Shown here: positions 7,165 to 13,632 of the stretch, piece after piece
Position numbering within the stretch: the stretch's first letter is position 1
Layout: every line of letters starts with the position of its first letter
NCBI GenBank assembly: GCA_905193085.1
Contig: CAJJNI010000052.1
Location: forward strand, 1 to 13,632
DNA: 13,632 bases
Reading direction: 5' to 3'
Origin: an uncultured Lachnospiraceae bacterium
Lineage (GTDB): Bacteria; Bacillota; Clostridia; Lachnospirales; Lachnospiraceae
Translations under genes and position numbers: made by a program
The notes under the pieces: model-generated
What the model was told of the DNA's origin: nothing
The model's database searches: none
Seen by the model: the letters and a program-made list of their open reading frames with translations, nothing else

Positions 7165-7827
7165 ATGGAACATATAATTTTAGATTTGGAAATGAATGAA
7201 GTGGCAGAAAGATACGAAGCAGAGAGAAAAATATGTAGATTTGAGATTATAGAGATTGGTGCCGTGAAGTTAGATGACAATTTTGTCGAAATTGACAGTT
7301 TTAAAACATTTGTAAAACCGCAGTATAATTCGCAGATATTAGAAATATATGAAAATCTTACGGGAATAAATACACAGATGGTACAAAATGCCCCTGTTTT
7401 TGAGGATGCATTCCGCACCTTTTCCGACTGGTGCGCAAAAGAGGGAGAAAAATATACTATATATGCATGGAGTGACAGCGATTACAAGCAGGTTGCCAAG
7501 GAAATGAAGTTAAAATCATATGCTACAAATAAGAATGAAAACATTATGTTAAAAAACTGGTGTAATTTCCAGAAATCATATACACAGAAGCTCGGTGTTG
7601 ACCATGCCCTTTCTCTGAAAAAAGCATTGACATATGCAGGACTTGATTTCGAGGGCAGAGAACATGATGCATTATTCGATGCAAGAAATACAGCAGAGCT
7701 TGTAGCGATTCTTAATGATGATGAAAGGTTTGAGCAGATGCTTGGAAGTGTCGCAGAAGCCTTGCATGATACAGAAATTTCAAGTACGCTTGGCGATTTG
7801 TTTGATTTCAGCCAGTTGTCTTTCTAG
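7165..7827 (+). CDS. DEDDh-family 3'-5' exonuclease (RNase T/ERI-1-like)
   Basis: Metal-dependent 3'-5' exonuclease, 220 residues. Exonuclease motif I is ILDLEMN (Asp7 and Glu9), motif II is the WSDSD region (Asp104 or Asp106), and motif III is HDALFDARNTAEL with His167 and Asp172, giving a complete DEDDh set. The segment PVFEDAFRTFSDWC and the general order are like the ERI-1/KapD group, which trims RNA or DNA 3' ends; the actual substrate cannot be told from sequence. The gene starts nine bases after the kinase stop, with AGGAGA (7154-7159) overlapping that stop, so the two are co-transcribed. Its TAG stop lies in the left terminal repeat of a palindromic element, so the last residue or two may differ from the ancestral C-terminus. 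Confidence 0.9.
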   Translation: MEHIILDLEMNEVAERYEAERKICRFEIIEIGAVKLDDNFVEIDSFKTFVKPQYNSQILEIYENLTGINTQMVQNAPVFEDAFRTFSDWCAKEGEKYTIYAWSDSDYKQVAKEMKLKSYATNKNENIMLKNWCNFQKSYTQKLGVDHALSLKKALTYAGLDFEGREHDALFDARNTAELVAILNDDERFEQMLGSVAEALHDTEISSTLGDLFDFSQLSF

Positions 7828-7986
7828 TGTACTGTATCACTGACTTTCAGCTAAATAACGCAGGATAAATTTTCGTTCTGCAAGGCGGAGGAATGAGTCG
7901 TAGCGGGCTACGGCGATTGACGACAACGCAGCAGATGGAAATTTATACAAGTTATTTGGCGAAATATCAATGATACAATACACTAG
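7824..7986. repeat. 163-bp palindromic element with terminal inverted repeats
   Basis: The left end CTAGTGTACTGTATCACTGA (7824-7843) matches the reverse complement of the right end (7967-7986) at 18 of 20 positions. Pairing continues inwards with few gaps, including AAATTTAT and GTTATTT blocks on both arms, to about 51 bases per arm. The GC-richer centre has its own perfect hairpin CGTAGC-GG-GCTACG around 7898-7911. Base composition of the centre is clearly higher in GC than the flanks. It has no ORF of its own. The form fits a MITE-like or dispersed palindromic intergenic repeat; no target-site duplication was evident. Confidence 0.8.
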
Positions 7987-8027
7987 TATAACGACAACAT
8001 GTGGAACGAAAAAGAGGGGGGAATTGT

Positions 8028-8056
8028 TTGACATGGAGTTAATCTTATGCTAGAAT
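8028..8056 (+). promoter_or_regulatory. Strong consensus sigma-A promoter with extended -10, upstream of comM
   Basis: The -35 is a perfect TTGACA (8028-8033), then exactly 17 bases, then -10 TAGAAT (8051-8056) with TGC immediately before it. This is among the best promoters in the window. It lies 190 bases before the comM start, in DNA with no protein gene. A run of six G (8016-8021) lies just upstream of the -35. Confidence 0.82.
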
Positions 8057-8062
8057 TTCCGT

Positions 8063-8188
8063 AAGCATTTAAATGATTCTAATTATATAGTTTAAAAAGT
8101 CAGCTATGTAAGTTTTAAATAAGGTTCAAAATAACACAACATAAGGTTGTGCTTTTCTGATGGCATTATTTATCAAATAATGTTTTTT
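8063..8188 (+). ncRNA. Candidate short leader or small RNA upstream of comM
   Basis: A transcript from the 8028-8056 promoter would begin near 8063. It would contain a hairpin CACAAC-ATAAG-GTTGTG (8135-8151) and reach a second hairpin followed by six T at 8183-8188, giving an RNA of about 125 bases. No ORF longer than a few codons lies in it. No known riboswitch, T-box or housekeeping RNA was recognised. It may equally be the 5' part of the comM mRNA, with partial termination. Confidence 0.35.
8164..8188 (+). terminator. Possible weak terminator or attenuator before comM
   Basis: Perfect 8-bp stem CATTATTT (8164-8171) and AAATAATG (8175-8182) with a three-base loop, followed at once by TTTTTT (8183-8188). 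The stem has only one G-C pair, so termination would be weak or partial. Confidence 0.4.
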
Positions 8189-8247
8189 GGTATCCCACAT
8201 TTTTCACAATATATAAAAATTAACAACATAATACAGGAGGGGTATAT

Positions 8248-9876
8248 TTGTTTAGTTCGATTATATCGGCATACATACAGGGAATGGAAGTCTGTTTTAT
8301 CAATGTGGAAGCAGATGTGAGTGAAGGCATGCCAATGTTTGATATGGTAGGTTTTCTTGGAAGTGAAGTTAAAGAAGCTCGTGAGAGAGTGCGTACAAGC
8401 CTTAGAAATTCGGGCATAAAGATTCCGCCAAAGCATATAACCGTAAATTTATCGCCTGCCAATCTGAAAAAACGGGGAACAGGTTTTGATTTGGCGGTTG
8501 CTCTGGCTGTTATGGCAGGACTTGAAGTGTTTCCCGATGATTTTATGAAAAATGTGCTTGTGCTTGGAGAACTTAGTCTTGATGGAAAAATCAATCCGGT
8601 GCGGGGAGTTCTGCCAATTGTCATGGAGGCAAAAAAGAGGGGAATAAAGGCATGCATACTTCCAAAGGATAATATACAGGAGGCTTTGCTTGTAAGTGAT
8701 ATGGAACTGTTTGGTGTAAACAGACTTTCGCAGATTATAGAATCATATGAAAAAGCTGTTCCGTTAGAATGTTCAATGGGTAAAGATAATGAATTTCACA
8801 ATGATAAGGTAGTAAGTGAGACAGATTTTTCAATGATAAGCGGTCAGTATCTTGCAAAGCGGGCAGCGTTAATATCAGCTGCAGGTTTACATAATTTGTT
8901 GCTTATAGGACCGCCCGGAGCCGGAAAAACAATGCTTGCAAAAGCTATGCCGTCGATACTGCCGCAGATGAGCGAAGCAGAGAGTATGGAAATAACTAAA
9001 ATTTACAGTATAGCCGGGCTATTAAAGAAAGATTCGCCGCTTATCAGGGTAAGGCCTTTTCGTGCTCCACATCATACAATATCAGCGGCGGCGCTTGGGG
9101 GAGGTGGAACAATTCCGCACCCCGGAGAAATTACACTTGCACATACAGGTGTGTTATTTTTAGACGAACTTCCGGAATACAAAAAAGAAGTGCTTGAAGT
9201 TCTAAGACAGCCATTAGAGGAAGGGGTAATTCATCTTTCAAGACTTGCCGGAAATTATGATTATCCTGCCAATTTTTTATTTGTTGCAGCAATGAATCCG
9301 TGTAAATGCGGCTATTTTCCCGACTATAATAAGTGCCATTGTACATATGATGAGGTGAGGCGGTATCTGTCAAAAATAAGCAGACCGCTGCTTGACAGAA
9401 TAGATTTGTGTGCACAGATGCAGACGGTAACATTTGAAGATTTAGATGGAGAAGAAGATGCATATGCAGAAAGAAGTGCGGAAGAAAATGTAGAAGAAAA
9501 TGCAGATAAAAATGCCGGTGAAAATGTAAACATAAATTCACATTCAAAAAGAGAAGAAAAGGACAGCGCATATTTTAAAAATGAAGTAGAGAAAGTAAGA
9601 ATTATTCAGGAAGAAAGATATAAAAATATGAATATTAATTTTAATTCACAGCTCACCGCAGAGCATATAGAAGAAATCTGTCCGCTTGGGAAAAAGCAAA
9701 AGGAGTATATGAAAACTGCGTATAATAAGTTTGGCTTAACAGCAAGAAATTATCATAGAATTTTAAAAGTTGCAAGAACAATTGCAGATTTGGAGGAAAG
9801 CAGAAATATAGAAGTTTCGCATCTTGTAGAAGCTGTAGAATACCGTACGATAGACAGAAAATACTGGGCGAGGTGA
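8248..9876 (+). CDS. comM: ComM/YifB family AAA+ ATPase (Mg-chelatase-like, branch-migration helicase)
   Basis: In naturally competent bacteria ComM is a hexameric helicase that extends D-loops during integration of transforming DNA; in Firmicutes the role is less tested. The 542-residue product has the N-terminal lon-protease-like fold (1-165, with VNLSPANLKKRGTGFDLAVAL). Then come Walker A GPPGAGKT (221-228), RPFRAPHHT, Walker B VLFLDE (302-307), a four-Cys cluster in NPCKCGYF and NKCHC (C352, C354, C363, C365), SRPLLDRIDL, and the C-terminal domain with GLTARNYHRILKVARTIADLE. The start is TTG at 8248, with AGGAGGGG at 8235-8242; no ATG fits the family N-terminus. The protein is about 30 residues longer than usual because of a low-complexity insert at about 398-440 that includes five tetrapeptide repeats. 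dprA follows seven bases after the stop. Confidence 0.95.
   Translation: MFSSIISAYIQGMEVCFINVEADVSEGMPMFDMVGFLGSEVKEARERVRTSLRNSGIKIPPKHITVNLSPANLKKRGTGFDLAVALAVMAGLEVFPDDFMKNVLVLGELSLDGKINPVRGVLPIVMEAKKRGIKACILPKDNIQEALLVSDMELFGVNRLSQIIESYEKAVPLECSMGKDNEFHNDKVVSETDFSMISGQYLAKRAALISAAGLHNLLLIGPPGAGKTMLAKAMPSILPQMSEAESMEITKIYSIAGLLKKDSPLIRVRPFRAPHHTISAAALGGGGTIPHPGEITLAHTGVLFLDELPEYKKEVLEVLRQPLEEGVIHLSRLAGNYDYPANFLFVAAMNPCKCGYFPDYNKCHCTYDEVRRYLSKISRPLLDRIDLCAQMQTVTFEDLDGEEDAYAERSAEENVEENADKNAGENVNINSHSKREEKDSAYFKNEVEKVRIIQEERYKNMNINFNSQLTAEHIEEICPLGKKQKEYMKTAYNKFGLTARNYHRILKVARTIADLEESRNIEVSHLVEAVEYRTIDRKYWAR
9478..9537 (+). repeat. 12-bp in-frame minisatellite inside comM
   Basis: Five consecutive 12-bp units at 9478-9489, 9490-9501, 9502-9513, 9514-9525 and 9526-9537 encode AEEN, VEEN, ADKN, AGEN and VNIN (residues 411-430). 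Each unit ends in an AAT Asn codon. Loss or gain of units would keep the reading frame. Confidence 0.85.
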
Positions 9877-9883
9877 TTAAAAT

Positions 9884-10834
9884 ATGGATATTTACAATGT
9901 TAATGATAAAAATTATCCACAGAAACTTGCAGATATAGCTAATCCACCCAAAAAGCTTTATGTTTTGGGTCAGCTTCCGTCATACAATAAAAAGACGGTT
10001 GCTATTGTTGGAGCAAGAGAATGTTCATATTATGGCAGAAAGATGGCCTATGAGTATGCAAAAATTCTTGCTGCACATGGTGTACAGATAATAAGCGGAC
10101 TTGCAAAGGGGATAGACTGTGCTGCACATCAGGGGGCGCTTGATGCGGGAGAAAAGACATTTGCTGTTTTAGGGTGCGGTGTTGATATATGTTATCCGGC
10201 TTCGAACCGCCCGGTTTATGAACAGATTAAAAATAATGGTGGAATAATTTCTGAATTTTCTCCAGAGGAAAAGCCACTTGCATGGCATTTTCCTTTAAGA
10301 AACAGAATAATAAGCGGTTTTGCAGATATGGTACTTATAATAGAAGCAAGAGAAAAAAGTGGTTCTCTTATAACCGCTGATGCAGCACTGGAACAGGGAA
10401 AAGATGTATATGCACTTCCGGGACGTGTGAGTGATGAATTAAGCGGTGGCTGTAACAGATTGATTTCACAGGGGGCTGGAATTGCGTGGTCTGTTGATGA
10501 ATTGCTGGTAGCTTTATATCACAGAAATTTTGAAAATAAAAAAGATAAAATGTCAGATAAAACCGGAAAACAAATTGTAAACAAAAATGGCTCTATAGAT
10601 ATAGAAAATAAAAAACACTTCAGGCAGATTATTCAAAAAAGAAATTCGGGTCTTGAAAGTACAGAAAAAAAAGTGTATAGTTGTATAAGTTTACAGCCTA
10701 AGCATATAAATGAAATTGTAGAATTAACAGGTATGGATTTGACAGAATTGATTATGACATTATATTTACTGGAAGAAAAAGGCTGTATAATTGAGATAAC
10801 AAAGAATTATTATGTATTAAAAAACATGTCTTGA
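9884..10834 (+). CDS. dprA: DNA-processing protein DprA (Smf)
   Basis: Cytoplasmic protein that binds incoming single-stranded DNA during transformation and loads RecA; it also occurs widely outside competent species. The 316-residue product has the Rossmann-like core with VGAREC (42-47), SGLAKGID (71-78), FPLRNRIISG (136-145), SGSLITA (159-165), ALPGR (177-181) and GCNRLI (189-194). A variable linker (about 215-255) is followed by a C-terminal winged-helix segment (about 258-316). It starts directly at the YPQKLADIANPPKKLYVLG region, so the N-terminal SAM/HhH-like domain found in many DprA proteins is absent. ATG 9884 is preceded by AGGTG at 9871-9875, overlapping the comM stop. It lies 37 bases before topA with no terminator seen, so the genes are probably co-transcribed. 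Confidence 0.96.
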   Translation: MDIYNVNDKNYPQKLADIANPPKKLYVLGQLPSYNKKTVAIVGARECSYYGRKMAYEYAKILAAHGVQIISGLAKGIDCAAHQGALDAGEKTFAVLGCGVDICYPASNRPVYEQIKNNGGIISEFSPEEKPLAWHFPLRNRIISGFADMVLIIEAREKSGSLITADAALEQGKDVYALPGRVSDELSGGCNRLISQGAGIAWSVDELLVALYHRNFENKKDKMSDKTGKQIVNKNGSIDIENKKHFRQIIQKRNSGLESTEKKVYSCISLQPKHINEIVELTGMDLTELIMTLYLLEEKGCIIEITKNYYVLKNMS

Positions 10835-10871
10835 TATTTTGAATAGAAAATAATACAGTGAGGTTGAAAAG

Positions 10872-12953
10872 ATGGCTAAGTATCTTGTAATAGTGGAATC
10901 ACCTGCAAAAGTAAAGACAATTAAGAAATTTCTTGGAAGCAATTATCAGGTAATGGCTTCTAATGGTCATGTCAGGGATTTTCCGAAAAGTAAAATGGGG
11001 ATAGATTTTGAAAATGATTATGAACCGCAGTATATAACAATAAGGGGAAAAGGAGAAATACTGGCAAAGCTTAGAAAGGCGGCTAAGAAAGCAGATAAAG
11101 TGTATCTCGCAACTGACCCTGACCGTGAGGGAGAAGCTATTTCATGGCATTTATCAAAATCACTTAAACTCGATGATAATAAAATGTACAGAATCAGTTT
11201 TAACGAGATTACTAAAAATGCTGTAAAAGAATCCATAAAAAATGCAAGAGAAATAGATATGGATTTAGTCGATGCACAGCAGGCAAGAAGAATGCTCGAC
11301 AGAATGGTTGGTTATCGTATAAGCCCGTTGTTATGGGCAAAAGTTAAGCGTGGTTTAAGTGCCGGAAGAGTTCAGTCAGTTGCGCTTAGAATAATCTGCG
11401 ACCGTGAAGAAGAGATAAATGCATTTATACCGGAAGAATACTGGACAATTGAGGCTGATTTTAATGTAAAAGGTGAGAGAAAGCCTCTTCATGCTAAATT
11501 TTACGGAACTTCAGACGGTAAGAAAATGACAGTCCGCACAAAAGAAGAAGCAGATGCAATATTAGCGGCAATAGATGGAAAAGAATGCAGTGTTACTGAA
11601 GTAAAAAAAGGACATCGTACCAAGAAACCGCCATTTCCATTCACAACAAGTACACTACAGCAGGAAGCTTCAAAAGTTTTAAATTTTTCTACTCAAAAGA
11701 CAATGAGACTTGCACAGCAGCTTTATGAAGGTGTTGAAATTGAAGGTCAGGGAACTGTTGGTATCATAACATATCTTCGTACCGATTCAACACGTGTGTC
11801 TGATGAAGCAGTGGCAAGTGCAAAAGAATACATTTCAAAGAATTACGGAGACAAATATGTAGCTGACAAAGTGACAGCAGAAAAAGATAATAAGAAAATC
11901 CAGGACGCACATGAAGCAATTCGTCCGACTGATATATCAAGAGTACCTGCTATGGTAAAAGACTCTCTTTCAAGAGATCAGTTCAGATTATATCAGCTTA
12001 TATGGAAACGCTATGCTGCAAGCCGTATGACACCGGCTAAATATGAAACTACATCTGTAAAAATAGATGTTGCAGGATACCGTTTTACTGTAGCTGCATC
12101 TAAGCTTGTGTTTGATGGTTTTGCATCAGTTTATATGATGTCTGATGAAGAGGAAGAAGATTCAAATACACTTATAAAAGGTGTTGAAAAAGACAGCGAA
12201 ATTAAGCTTAAAGATACAGAAAGCAAGCAGCATTTTACACAGCCGCCGGCTCATTATACAGAAGCTGCTCTTGTCAAGACATTAGAAGAGCTTGGTATTG
12301 GACGTCCGAGTACCTATTCACCAACAATTTCTACAATTATAGCAAGACATTATGTTGCCAAAGAAAACAAAAATCTGTATGCAACAGAATTAGGAGAAGT
12401 TGTTAATTCAATAATGAAGGAATCCTTCCCAAGTATCGTAAATGTTAATTTTACAGCTAATCTTGAAAGCCTTTTTGATAAAATAGGAGAAGGTGTAATA
12501 GAGTGGAAAACAGTAATAAGAAATTTCTATCCTGATTTAGATGAAGCAGTAAATGTAGCCGAAGAGAAATTGGAAAAAGTTGATATTGCAGATGAAGTAA
12601 CAGATGTAATATGTGAAGAATGCGGCAGAAATATGGTTGTCAAATACGGACCGCATGGAAAGTTTCTTGCATGTCCGGGATTTCCTGAATGTCGTAATAC
12701 AAAGCCATATCTTGAAAAAGTCGGAGTACCGTGTCCAAAATGCGGCAAAGATATAGTTATACGAAAAACCAAAAAGGGCAGAAAATATTATGGCTGTGAA
12801 AATAATCCTGATTGTGATTTTATGTCATGGCAGAAACCATCACTTAAGAAATGTCCGGAATGTGGTGGACCAATGGTTGAGAAGGGCAATAAAATCGTAT
12901 GTATGGACAATCAGTGTGGTTATATAGAAGTGGTCGAAAAAAATAAAAAATAG
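10872..12953 (+). CDS. topA: DNA topoisomerase I (type IA)
   Basis: Relaxes negative supercoils by cutting one strand through a 5'-phosphotyrosine link, in the nucleoid. The 693-residue product is of normal Firmicute length. The TOPRIM domain begins KYLVIVESPAKVKTI, with Glu9 and the acidic DPDRE triad (Asp82, Asp84, Glu86). The catalytic tyrosine is Tyr301 in GIITYLRTDSTRVS. Three C-terminal four-cysteine zinc ribbons are intact: Cys581/584/601/607, Cys621/624/642/648 and Cys661/664/677/682. GTGAGG at 10858-10863 lies eight bases before the ATG. It sits between dprA and codY, a familiar Firmicute order, but without the xerC-hslVU genes that separate topA and codY in Bacillus. Confidence 0.98.
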   Translation: MAKYLVIVESPAKVKTIKKFLGSNYQVMASNGHVRDFPKSKMGIDFENDYEPQYITIRGKGEILAKLRKAAKKADKVYLATDPDREGEAISWHLSKSLKLDDNKMYRISFNEITKNAVKESIKNAREIDMDLVDAQQARRMLDRMVGYRISPLLWAKVKRGLSAGRVQSVALRIICDREEEINAFIPEEYWTIEADFNVKGERKPLHAKFYGTSDGKKMTVRTKEEADAILAAIDGKECSVTEVKKGHRTKKPPFPFTTSTLQQEASKVLNFSTQKTMRLAQQLYEGVEIEGQGTVGIITYLRTDSTRVSDEAVASAKEYISKNYGDKYVADKVTAEKDNKKIQDAHEAIRPTDISRVPAMVKDSLSRDQFRLYQLIWKRYAASRMTPAKYETTSVKIDVAGYRFTVAASKLVFDGFASVYMMSDEEEEDSNTLIKGVEKDSEIKLKDTESKQHFTQPPAHYTEAALVKTLEELGIGRPSTYSPTISTIIARHYVAKENKNLYATELGEVVNSIMKESFPSIVNVNFTANLESLFDKIGEGVIEWKTVIRNFYPDLDEAVNVAEEKLEKVDIADEVTDVICEECGRNMVVKYGPHGKFLACPGFPECRNTKPYLEKVGVPCPKCGKDIVIRKTKKGRKYYGCENNPDCDFMSWQKPSLKKCPECGGPMVEKGNKIVCMDNQCGYIEVVEKNKK

Positions 12954-12984
12954 GCTGTTTCGTACTGCGTCAAGGGGAATTGTG

Positions 12985-13013
12985 TTGATTTGATGTGTTT
13001 TGTGTGATATAAT
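12985..13013 (+). promoter_or_regulatory. Sigma-A promoter with extended -10 for codY
   Basis: The -35 is TTGATT (12985-12990), the spacer is 17 bases, and the -10 is TATAAT (13008-13013) preceded by TGA. The predicted leader is about 120 bases long. It contains an inverted repeat TTGCA-GGGG-TGCAA (13059-13072) with a possible competing arm TGTTG/CAACA. Two more TATAAT hexamers at 13093-13098 and 13115-13120 have no good -35. Confidence 0.72.
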
Positions 13014-13141
13014 CTTTAAATACAGGTTAATTTACAAAGTTGACAGATAATAACGCTGTTGCAGGGGTGCAAAGATACAACAAGAGAAAACTTATAATAA
13101 ACATTGATATGCAATATAATGCATCATTAGGGAGGCGCTAA

Positions 13142-13632
13142 ATGAGTGTTCAATTATTAGATAAGACAAGAAAAATCAACAAATTGCTTCATAACAACAA
13201 TTCCTCTAAAGTAGTGTTTAATGATATTTGCAAAGTACTTTCAGAAACATTAGATTCAAATGTTCTTGTGATAAGCCATAAGGGTAAAGTTCTTGGAGTA
13301 AGCATCTGTGATGATATTGATGAGATAACAGAGATGATAGATGATAAAGTTGGAGGTCATATAGATTCTCTTTTAAATGAGAGGTTTTTAGGTGTGCTTT
13401 CAACTAAAGAAAATGTAAATCTTCAGACTCTGGGATTTGTTGCAGATGATGTAAGAAAATATCAGGCAATAATCACACCTATAGATATTGCCGGCGAAAG
13501 ATTAGGTACATTGTTTATCTACAAATGTAATACACAATACGATATTGATGATATAATATTAAGTGAGTATGGCACTACCGTTGTCGGACTTGAAATGATG
13601 CGTTCAGTAAATGAAGAGAATGCAGAAGAGCA
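13142..13632 (+). CDS. codY: GTP-sensing transcriptional pleiotropic repressor CodY, 3'-truncated by the window edge
   Basis: Global regulator of Firmicutes that binds DNA when GTP and branched-chain amino acids are plentiful, repressing nitrogen and amino acid uptake and synthesis, and in some species urease and competence. The visible 163 codons begin MSVQLLDKTRKINKLL, the conserved CodY N-terminus. They cover the GAF ligand-binding domain with ITPIDIAGERLGTLFIYK, and reach DIDDIILSEYGTTVVGLEMMR, which starts the linker to the DNA-binding domain. The winged helix-turn-helix (about 95 further residues) is outside the window, so intactness cannot be judged. AGGGAGG at 13129-13135 lies six bases before the ATG. 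The frame is open to the last base. Confidence 0.97.
   Translation, partial: MSVQLLDKTRKINKLLHNNNSSKVVFNDICKVLSETLDSNVLVISHKGKVLGVSICDDIDEITEMIDDKVGGHIDSLLNERFLGVLSTKENVNLQTLGFVADDVRKYQAIITPIDIAGERLGTLFIYKCNTQYDIDDIILSEYGTTVVGLEMMRSVNEENAEE

Noticed and set aside
8024..8053. Possible tiny ORF starting TTG after a G-rich run, ending at TAG 8051
   Set aside because: Under ten codons, and its sequence is the promoter itself, which lies upstream of the predicted transcript start.
9131..9571. Minus-strand ORFs rich in His, Phe and Leu over comM
   Set aside because: Complement of the comM ATPase and minisatellite region; no start signals and a strong plus-strand protein match.
13040..13068. TTGACA at 13040-13045 as a second codY promoter
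   Set aside because: No -10-like hexamer at 16-18 bases downstream (AGGGGT at the expected place).
1..13632. CRISPR arrays, tRNA or rRNA genes, integrases or transposases
   Set aside because: None seen: the repeats present are contiguous and degenerate without spacers, and no cloverleaf, rRNA or recombinase signature was recognised.

Overview
The window looks like chromosomal DNA of a low-GC Gram-positive, most likely a Clostridia member of the Lachnospiraceae type. The evidence is the AT-rich codon use, strong AGGAGG-type ribosome binding sites, sigma-A promoters of the TTGACA-17-TATAAT form, and a comM-dprA-topA-codY order (codY is restricted to Firmicutes). I do not commit to a genus.

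Region 1 (1-4297, plus strand) is the distal part of a urease operon: the 3' two thirds of ureC, then ureE, ureF, ureG and ureD (ureH). All nickel-site and active-site residues expected in this part of UreC are present. UreE delivers nickel and UreD-UreF-UreG form the GTP-dependent maturation complex that loads the carbamylated active site. Two intercistronic gaps are odd. The ureC-ureE gap holds a degenerate 36-bp tandem array. The ureE-ureF gap holds an out-of-frame 98-bp tandem duplication of the histidine-rich tail of ureE, with in-frame histidine codons continuing past the current stop.

Region 2 (4281-4914) has a palindromic bidirectional terminator that contains the last codons and stop codons of two convergent genes. 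One is ureD; the other is a minus-strand gene for a small membrane-anchored protein of unknown function. That gene is transcribed divergently from the next block, and both divergent promoters are recognisable.

Region 3 (4915-7827, plus) is a two-gene operon: a seven-transmembrane hybrid histidine kinase with a receiver domain, and a DEDDh-type 3'-5' exonuclease.

Region 4 (7824-8247) has no protein gene. It holds a 163-bp palindromic element with terminal inverted repeats, whose left end supplies the exonuclease stop codon. A strong orphan promoter follows, with a possible short terminated leader or small RNA before comM.

Region 5 (8248-13632, plus) is comM (TTG start, with a tetrapeptide minisatellite insert), dprA, topA and the first 163 codons of codY. 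ComM and DprA act on incoming single-stranded DNA and recombination, TopA relaxes supercoils, and CodY is the GTP/branched-chain amino acid sensing repressor, preceded by its own extended -10 promoter.

I found no clear new defence or biosynthetic system. The items of interest are the repeat structures, the convergent palindrome, the possible comM leader RNA and the kinase-exonuclease pairing.
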